The notes under the pieces were generated by a model, which made no database searches, was not told where the DNA came from, and worked only from the letters and a program-made list of their open reading frames with translations. DNA of 64,000 nucleotides from Streptococcus mitis subsp. hohhotensis (lineage in GTDB: Bacteria; Bacillota; Bacilli; Lactobacillales; Streptococcaceae), in assembly GCF_020089495.2 (NCBI RefSeq), contig NZ_JAIRCA020000002.1, positions 109,706 to 173,705 on the forward strand, written 5' to 3'. The position numbers and the translations under genes are program-made. Positions 58,153 to 64,000 of this stretch are shown here, one piece after another (the stretch's first letter is position 1; each line of letters opens with the position of its first letter).

Positions 58153-58204
58153 AAAAAAGCCTATTATATCAAGCTTTCTAGCCTGTATGATGGGCTCTTT
58201 TTGT
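58153..58204 (+). terminator. pyk terminator, hup-terminator look-alike
   Basis: AAAAAAGCCTAT, TATATCAAGCTTTCTAGCCTG, ATGGGCTCTTTTT. The shared part with the hup terminator is AAAAAGCCTATT, then TATCAAGCTTTCTAGC. Confidence 0.78.
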
Positions 58205-58208
58205 ATGT

Positions 58209-58380
58209 GGGCAAAGTTTTTACTTTTGATTTAATGCAACTGTAGCTAAAGAGTAAATCGTTGCTTGTTCCATACCTTTTGTGATGTGAGTATAAATCTG
58301 ATTGGTAGTCTTTTTGTCTTCATGCCCAAGCTATGACATGATAGCTTTTAAAAGGATGTTGTTTTTTGAACGAAAATTTC
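58209..58380 (-). pseudogene. Tyrosine recombinase (phage integrase) C-terminal remnant
   Basis: On the minus strand the frame reads LLKAIMS, a TAG stop, LGHEDKKTTNQIYTHITKGM and ends ALNQK-stop. LGH...TT..IYTH is the box II region with the Tyr nucleophile of tyrosine recombinases. Everything upstream of it is missing. It runs into the pyk terminator from the other side, as an integrase next to its attachment site would. Confidence 0.75.
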
Positions 58381-58398
58381 ATAAAATGTTTAGCTTTT

Positions 58399-58486
58399 AT
58401 AGTGTATTGAAGCTAGAATAGTACGCCGTGGCTGCTAAAACATTTCTAGAAATTAATTTGTTCATATCTTATTTCAACCTACTATA
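58399..58486. repeat. RUP-like element
   Basis: TATAGTGTATTGAA at the left and TTTCAACCTACTATA at the right are inverted repeats. The interior (GAATAGTACG, AATTTGTTCATATCTTATTT) matches the element at 48261-48360. Confidence 0.65.
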
Positions 58487-58492
58487 ATACAG

Positions 58493-58530
58493 AAAAAAAC
58501 AACTCCCTGATGATTCAAGGAGTTGTCTAT
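58493..58530 (-). terminator. ldh terminator
   Basis: On the minus strand ACAACTCC, a 14-base loop region, GGAGTTGT and TTTTTTT. Confidence 0.82.
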
Positions 58531-58537
58531 AGTTAAA

Positions 58538-59566
<1,029 letters not shown>

Positions 59567-59574
59567 TTATTTTA

Positions 59575-59603
59575 ATTCTATCACTTTTAAAAAGCTTTGT
59601 CAC
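59575..59603 (-). promoter_or_regulatory. ldh promoter
   Basis: On the minus strand GTGACA (59603-59598), 17 bp, TAGAAT (59580-59575) with TGA before it. A partial cre-like sequence AATGTAAACGTTTTAG lies further upstream near 59624. Confidence 0.55.
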
Positions 59604-59672
59604 GAATATTCTATTCGGTTATCAATGTAAACGTTTTAGCGATTTTCAAAGGCTGAAATGAAGGACAAATTA

Positions 59673-59681
59673 TGGTATAAT
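59673..59681 (+). promoter_or_regulatory. gyrA promoter
   Basis: TGGTATAAT, hexamer 59676-59681; no clear -35. Confidence 0.6.
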
Positions 59682-59718
59682 ATATCTAATTACTAATAGT
59701 GAAATGAGGCATTTATGA

Positions 59719-62187
59719 ATGCAGGATAGAAATTTAGTGAATGTCAATCTGACAAAGGAGATGAAGACTAGCTTTATCGATTACGCCATGAGTGTTATCG
59801 TAGCGCGGGCTCTTCCTGATGTTCGAGATGGTTTAAAACCTGTTCACCGCCGTATTCTTTACGGAATGAATGAACTAGGTGTTACTCCAGACAAACCTCA
59901 TAAAAAATCAGCCCGTATCACAGGGGATGTCATGGGTAAATACCACCCTCACGGAGACTTGTCTATTTATGAGGCTATGGTTCGTATGGCCCAGTGGTGG
60001 AGCTACCGTTACATGCTCGTTGATGGGCATGGAAACTTTGGTTCCATGGATGGGGACGGTGCTGCCGCGCAGCGTTACACTGAGGCACGTATGAGCAAGA
60101 TTGCTCTAGAAATGCTTCGTGATATCAATAAAAACACGGTTGATTTCGTAGACAACTACGATGCCAATGAGCGTGAACCCTTGGTCTTGCCAGCTCGTTT
60201 TCCAAACCTTTTGGTCAATGGAGCAACGGGTATCGCCGTTGGGATGGCAACCAATATTCCCCCTCACAACTTGGGTGAAACCATTGATGCAGTGAAGTTG
60301 GTTATGGACAATCCTGAAGTGACGACTAAGGACTTGATGGAAGTCTTGCCTGGTCCAGATTTTCCAACTGGTGCTCTTGTCATGGGGAAATCAGGGATCC
60401 ACAAAGCTTATGAGACCGGTAAAGGTTCCATTGTCCTTCGTTCTCGTACAGAGATTGAAACCACTAAGACGGGTCGTGAGCGTATTGTTGTAACGGAATT
60501 CCCTTATATGGTTAATAAAACCAAGGTACATGAGCATATTGTTCGCTTGGTTCAGGAAAAACGAATTGAGGGCATTACAGCCGTACGTGATGAGTCCAAC
60601 CGCGAAGGCGTTCGCTTTGTAATCGAGGTTAAACGCGACGCGTCTGCCAACGTTATCCTTAACAACCTCTTCAAGATGACCCAGATGCAAACCAACTTTG
60701 GTTTCAACATGTTGGCGATTCAAAATGGTGTGCCAAAAATTTTGTCCCTTCGTCAAATTTTGGATGCTTATATCGAGCACCAAAAAGAAGTGGTTGTTCG
60801 CCGTACTCGTTTTGACAAGGAAAAAGCAGAAGCGCGTGCGCACATCTTAGAAGGTCTTTTAATCGCTCTGGATCACATTGATGAAGTGATTCGTATTATC
60901 CGTGCTAGTGAAACGGATGCGGAAGCGCAAGCTGAGTTGATGAGCAAGTTTAAGCTTTCTGAACGTCAAAGTCAGGCTATCCTAGACATGCGTCTTCGTC
61001 GTTTGACAGGTTTGGAACGCGATAAGATTCAGTCTGAGTATGATGATCTCTTGGCTTTGATTGCAGATTTGGCGGATATTCTTGCTAAACCAGAACGTGT
61101 TTCTCAAATCATCAAAGAAGAATTGGATGAAGTTAAGCGTAAGTTTGGCGACCAACGTCGTACAGAGTTGATGGTCGGTGAAGTATTGAGTCTTGAAGAT
61201 GAGGATTTGATTGAAGAATCGGATGTCTTGATTACGCTTTCTAATAAGGGATACATCAAACGTCTGGACCAAGCTGAATTTACTGCTCAAAAACGTGGTG
61301 GCCGCGGTGTTCAAGGTACAGGTGTTAAGGATGACGATTTTGTTCGTGAGTTAGTGTCGACTAGCACCCATGATCACCTGCTCTTCTTCACAAATAAAGG
61401 ACGCGTCTATCGCCTGAAAGGATATGAAATTCCTGAGTATGGTCGGACGGCCAAAGGACTACCAGTAGTTAATCTCTTGAAATTGGATGAAGGCGAAAGT
61501 ATTCAGACGATTATCAATGTTGAGTCTGAACGCAGTGATGATGCTTATCTCTTCTTTACAACCCGTCATGGTATTGTGAAGAGAACAAGCGTTAAGGAAT
61601 TTGCTAACATTCGTCAGAATGGTCTCAAGGCTTTGACCCTCAAAGATGAAGATGAGCTAATTAATGTATTACTAACAGAAGAAGATACGGATATTATCAT
61701 TGGTACCAAGTTTGGTTATGCAGTTCGCTTTAATCAATCAGCCGTTCGCGGCATGAGTCGTATCGCCACAGGTGTGAAAGGTGTGAATCTCCGTGAGGGA
61801 GACACAGTTGTTGGTGCTAGTGTGATTACAGACCAGGACGAGGTTCTTATCATCACAGAAAAAGGATATGGTAAGCGTACAGTCGCGACTGAATATCCAA
61901 CAAAAGGTCGTGGTGGTAAAGGAATGAAGACGGCTAATGTGGCTGAGAAAAATGGTCCTCTATCAGGTCTCTTGACTGTGAAAGGTGATGAAGACTTGAT
62001 GATTATCACTGATACTGGTGTCATGATTCGAACCAATGTTGCCAATATTTCACAAACAGGACGCTCAACTATGGGAGTTAAAGTAATGCGTCTGGATCAA
62101 GATGCTAAAATTGTGACCTTTACAACGGTTGCAGCGGCAGAAAAAGAAGAAGTTGGGACAGAAAACGAAACAGAAGGTGAAGCATAA
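59719..62187 (+). CDS. gyrA: DNA gyrase subunit A carrying Leu81
   Basis: 822 residues. Breakage-reunion domain with the active Tyr in [11 protein letters not shown] near residue 118, then the C-terminal beta-pinwheel with GyrA box [10 protein letters not shown]. The quinolone-resistance region reads [13 protein letters not shown]: residue 81 is Leu (TTG, 59959-59961), where susceptible streptococci have Ser. Substitutions of Ser81 by Phe, Tyr or Leu are known fluoroquinolone-resistance changes. Residue 114 is Gly (GDGAAAQ), seen as a neutral variant in mitis-group strains. It overlaps srtA by one base. GyrB and ParC are not in the window. Confidence 0.98.
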   Translation: MQDRNLVNVNLTKEMKTSFIDYAMSVIVARALPDVRDGLKPVHRRILYGMNELGVTPDKPHKKSARITGDVMGKYHPHGDLSIYEAMVRMAQWWSYRYMLVDGHGNFGSMDGDGAAAQRYTEARMSKIALEMLRDINKNTVDFVDNYDANEREPLVLPARFPNLLVNGATGIAVGMATNIPPHNLGETIDAVKLVMDNPEVTTKDLMEVLPGPDFPTGALVMGKSGIHKAYETGKGSIVLRSRTEIETTKTGRERIVVTEFPYMVNKTKVHEHIVRLVQEKRIEGITAVRDESNREGVRFVIEVKRDASANVILNNLFKMTQMQTNFGFNMLAIQNGVPKILSLRQILDAYIEHQKEVVVRRTRFDKEKAEARAHILEGLLIALDHIDEVIRIIRASETDAEAQAELMSKFKLSERQSQAILDMRLRRLTGLERDKIQSEYDDLLALIADLADILAKPERVSQIIKEELDEVKRKFGDQRRTELMVGEVLSLEDEDLIEESDVLITLSNKGYIKRLDQAEFTAQKRGGRGVQGTGVKDDDFVRELVSTSTHDHLLFFTNKGRVYRLKGYEIPEYGRTAKGLPVVNLLKLDEGESIQTIINVESERSDDAYLFFTTRHGIVKRTSVKEFANIRQNGLKALTLKDEDELINVLLTEEDTDIIIGTKFGYAVRFNQSAVRGMSRIATGVKGVNLREGDTVVGASVITDQDEVLIITEKGYGKRTVATEYPTKGRGGKGMKTANVAEKNGPLSGLLTVKGDEDLMIITDTGVMIRTNVANISQTGRSTMGVKVMRLDQDAKIVTFTTVAAAEKEEVGTENETEGEA

Positions 62188-62930
62188 TGTCTCAAAAAAA
62201 TAATAAAAAGAAAAACAAACGAAAAAATCTGCTGACAAATATCCTGGCAGGATTTCTGATACTACTATCAATTGCTTTGATTTTTAATGCTAAAATTCGT
62301 GATATTTTTATAGTTTGGAATACCAATAAGTACCAAGTTAGTCAGGTATCAAAAGAAAAAATAGAAGAAAATCAGGATACAGAAGGAAATTTTGATTTTG
62401 ATTCTGTCAAAGCTATCTCTTCTGAAGCGGTTCTAGCTTCTCAATGGGATGCTCAAAAATTACCAGTTATCGGCGGAATTGCAGTCCCTGAATTAGAAAT
62501 GAATCTGCCAATTTTTAAAGGTCTTGATAATGTCAATCTCTTCTATGGTGCTGGCACAATGAAACGCGATCAAGTGATGGGGGAAGGAAATTATAGTCTA
62601 GCTAGTCATCATATTTTTGGTGTCAATAATGCTAATAAAATGTTATTTTCTCCTTTAGATAACGCTAAAAATGGTATGAAGATTTATCTAACCGATAAAA
62701 ATAAAGTTTATACTTATGAAATACGTGAAATCAAACGTGTTACACCGGATCGTGTTGATGAAGTTGATGATAGAGATGGGGTAAATGAGATTACATTAGT
62801 AACCTGTGAAGACCTTGCTGCTACAGAACGTATTATTGTAAAAGGCGATTTGAAAGAAACAAAAGAATATTCACAAACATCTGATGAAATCCTAACAGCT
62901 TTCAATCAACCATATAAACAATTTTATTAA
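62187..62930 (+). CDS. srtA: Sortase A
   Basis: 247 residues, class A. A single N-terminal membrane anchor (about 14-33) follows a very basic start (KNNKKKNKRKN). Catalytic His is in LASHHIFG, Cys207 in TLVTCED, and Arg in TERIIVKGD. It anchors LPxTG surface proteins to peptidoglycan on the outer face of the membrane. The ATG shares a base with the gyrA stop (TAATG), so it is co-expressed with gyrA. Confidence 0.96.
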   Translation: MSQKNNKKKNKRKNLLTNILAGFLILLSIALIFNAKIRDIFIVWNTNKYQVSQVSKEKIEENQDTEGNFDFDSVKAISSEAVLASQWDAQKLPVIGGIAVPELEMNLPIFKGLDNVNLFYGAGTMKRDQVMGEGNYSLASHHIFGVNNANKMLFSPLDNAKNGMKIYLTDKNKVYTYEIREIKRVTPDRVDEVDDRDGVNEITLVTCEDLAATERIIVKGDLKETKEYSQTSDEILTAFNQPYKQFY

Positions 62931-62933
62931 TAC

Positions 62934-62967
62934 AAATCAGTGAAATCCTGGATTTCACTGATTTTTT
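62934..62967 (+). terminator. gyrA-srtA terminator
   Basis: AAATCAGTGAAATCC, TGG, ATTTCACTGATTTTTT. Confidence 0.85.
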
Positions 62968-63030
62968 AAGCTTTTCATAAGAATAAACTTTTATGAAATA
63001 CAGAAAACGCTTCCTTAATTTTAACGTTTG

Positions 63031-63039
63031 TGATATAAT
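63031..63039 (+). promoter_or_regulatory. Promoter of the FNT transporter gene
   Basis: TGATATAAT, hexamer 63034-63039, then TTAGGAG SD and the ATG at 63070. Confidence 0.55.
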
Positions 63040-63069
63040 TATCATGTAAAAAATTTTTAGGAGTTTATT

Positions 63070-63867
63070 ATGGTTTCTTCAGAATTTATCTCAAAGATTG
63101 AATTTGCTTGCAAGAAGAAAGAAAGTCTTTATAGTCAAAGCAAATTTAAGTATGCGATTCGTTCTATGTTCGCAGGTGCATTTTTAACCTTCAGTACAGC
63201 TGCTGGTGCAGTTGGGGCTAATTTGATTAATAAAATTGCGCCAGGTAGTGGACGATTCCTCTTCCCATTCGTTTTCGCTTGGGGCTTGGCCTACATTGTT
63301 TTCTTGAATGCCGAGTTGGTAACATCAAACATGATGTTCTTGACTGCTGGTAGTTTCTTGAAAAAAATCTCTTGGAGAAAAACGGCTGAGATTTTACTTT
63401 ACTGTACCTTGTTCAACCTTATTGGAGCCTTGATAGCAGGTTGGGGATTTGCTCACTCAGCAGCCTATGCACATCTGACACACGATAGCTTTATTTCAGG
63501 GGTTGTTGAGATGAAGTTAGGCCGTTCAAATGAATTAGTTTTGCTTGAGGCTATTTTGGCAAATATTTTCGTAAATATTGCGATTCTTTCATTTGTTTTG
63601 GTCAAAGATGGTGGTGCCAAACTTTGGCTTGTGTTGTCAGCGATTTACATGTTTGTATTCTTAACAAACGAGCACATTGCGGCGAACTTTGCTTCTTTCG
63701 CGATTGTGAAATTCAGTGTTGCTGCTGATTCAATTGCTAACTTCGGTGTTGGAAATATGCTCCGTCACTGGGGAGTAACCTTCATCGGAAACTTTATCGG
63801 AGGAGGTCTCTTGATGGGTCTTCCATATGCCTTCCTCAATAAAAACGAAGATACTTATGTAGATTAA
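63070..63867 (+). CDS. nirC: Formate/nitrite transporter family channel
   Basis: 265 residues, six membrane segments. Motifs AGAFLTFSTAAGAVGANLI, NAELVTSNMM and NEHIAANFASFAIVKF (pore His) and NFIGGGLLMGLPYAF fit the FNT family of pentameric anion channels (FocA, NirC). In streptococci the substrate could be formate, lactate or nitrite; the symbol follows common annotation and is not proof of nitrite transport. Monocistronic. Confidence 0.88.
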   Translation: MVSSEFISKIEFACKKKESLYSQSKFKYAIRSMFAGAFLTFSTAAGAVGANLINKIAPGSGRFLFPFVFAWGLAYIVFLNAELVTSNMMFLTAGSFLKKISWRKTAEILLYCTLFNLIGALIAGWGFAHSAAYAHLTHDSFISGVVEMKLGRSNELVLLEAILANIFVNIAILSFVLVKDGGAKLWLVLSAIYMFVFLTNEHIAANFASFAIVKFSVAADSIANFGVGNMLRHWGVTFIGNFIGGGLLMGLPYAFLNKNEDTYVD

Positions 63868-63908
63868 GGAAATGAGCACGATTGATTCCAATGTCATTAA
63901 GTTAAGAA

Positions 63909-63943
63909 ATTCAAATACAATTCTGTATTTGGGTTTCTTTTTT
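63909..63943 (+). terminator. Terminator after the FNT transporter gene
   Basis: CAAATACA, ATTC, TGTATTTG, then GGTTTCTTTTTT. Confidence 0.72.
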
Positions 63944-63977
63944 ATGTGATAAACTTATAGTTAAGGAGGGATTTCCC

Positions 63978-64000
63978 ATGATAAAACAGATAAAAGCCCA
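63978..64000 (+). CDS. Start of a gene cut by the window edge
   Basis: ATG with a very strong SD (TTAAGGAGGGA, seven bases before). Only seven codons (MIKQIKA) are visible, so no function can be given. Confidence 0.5.

Overview
The window reads as a chromosome segment of a mitis-group Streptococcus, close to S. pneumoniae but not typical of it; S. mitis or S. pseudopneumoniae is the best guess. The reasons are the gene set (vicRKX, pyrR-pyrB-carA-carB, fruRKA, pfkA-pyk, ldh, gyrA-srtA, pdxST, nox), BOX and RUP-like small repeats in the intergenic DNA, mostly extended -10 promoters (TGnTATAAT), and VicK and other proteins that look like diverged versions of the pneumococcal ones. Species was judged from remembered protein sequences, not from a search.

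Layout. 1-6.7 kb: end of nth, then a PyrR-attenuated pyrimidine operon (pyrR, pyrB, carA, carB) with a hairpin-rich 447-bp gap before carB. 6.9-20.6 kb: core genes ribF, a YitT-type membrane protein, degV, hup (HU), mutY, vicRKX, an IS remnant, a YbaB protein, a broken lipoprotein gene, a toxin-antitoxin pair, rpmE2, pde2, flavodoxin, chorismate mutase, two crcB genes and rplS. 20.7-23.1 kb: tRNA-Arg(CCU) followed by an AT-rich accessory patch with an unrecognised membrane protein and gene debris. 23.1-25.7 kb: HAD phosphatase, an HD-domain gene with an early stop codon, and a YwiB-like protein. 25.9-32.7 kb: an AT-rich defence island holding a double D12 adenine methyltransferase, an AlwI-type restriction enzyme and a PHP-ATPase gene frameshifted at its Walker A. 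32.9-35.2 kb: ylxM-ffh and a truncated nucleobase permease.

35.2-41.3 kb: a flavin/redox operon on the minus strand (cytoplasmic ApbE, an FMN reductase and a second flavoprotein) divergent from nox, then pdxS-pdxT. The second flavoprotein ends in two copies of a seven-residue motif matching the ApbE flavinylation signal. 41.5-42.2 kb: BOX element and tRNA-Ser(GGA). 42.2-48.2 kb: fruR-fruK-fruA under a cre site, then ftsK. 48.2-52 kb: RUP and BOX elements, argR, a decayed copy of the pepX 3' end, and pepX. 52.4-58.2 kb: dnaE, pfkA, pyk. 58.2-64 kb: a tyrosine-integrase remnant, a RUP-like element, ldh, gyrA carrying Leu at codon 81, srtA, a formate/nitrite-type transporter, and the first codons of another gene.

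Main points for follow-up are the tandem putative flavinylation sites beside a signal-less ApbE; the restriction/PHP-ATPase island with its one-base frameshift; five genes whose -10 box sits so close to the ATG that the mRNA should be leaderless; GyrA Leu81, a known quinolone-resistance position; and the absence of the Fe-S cysteines in both Nth (partial) and MutY.
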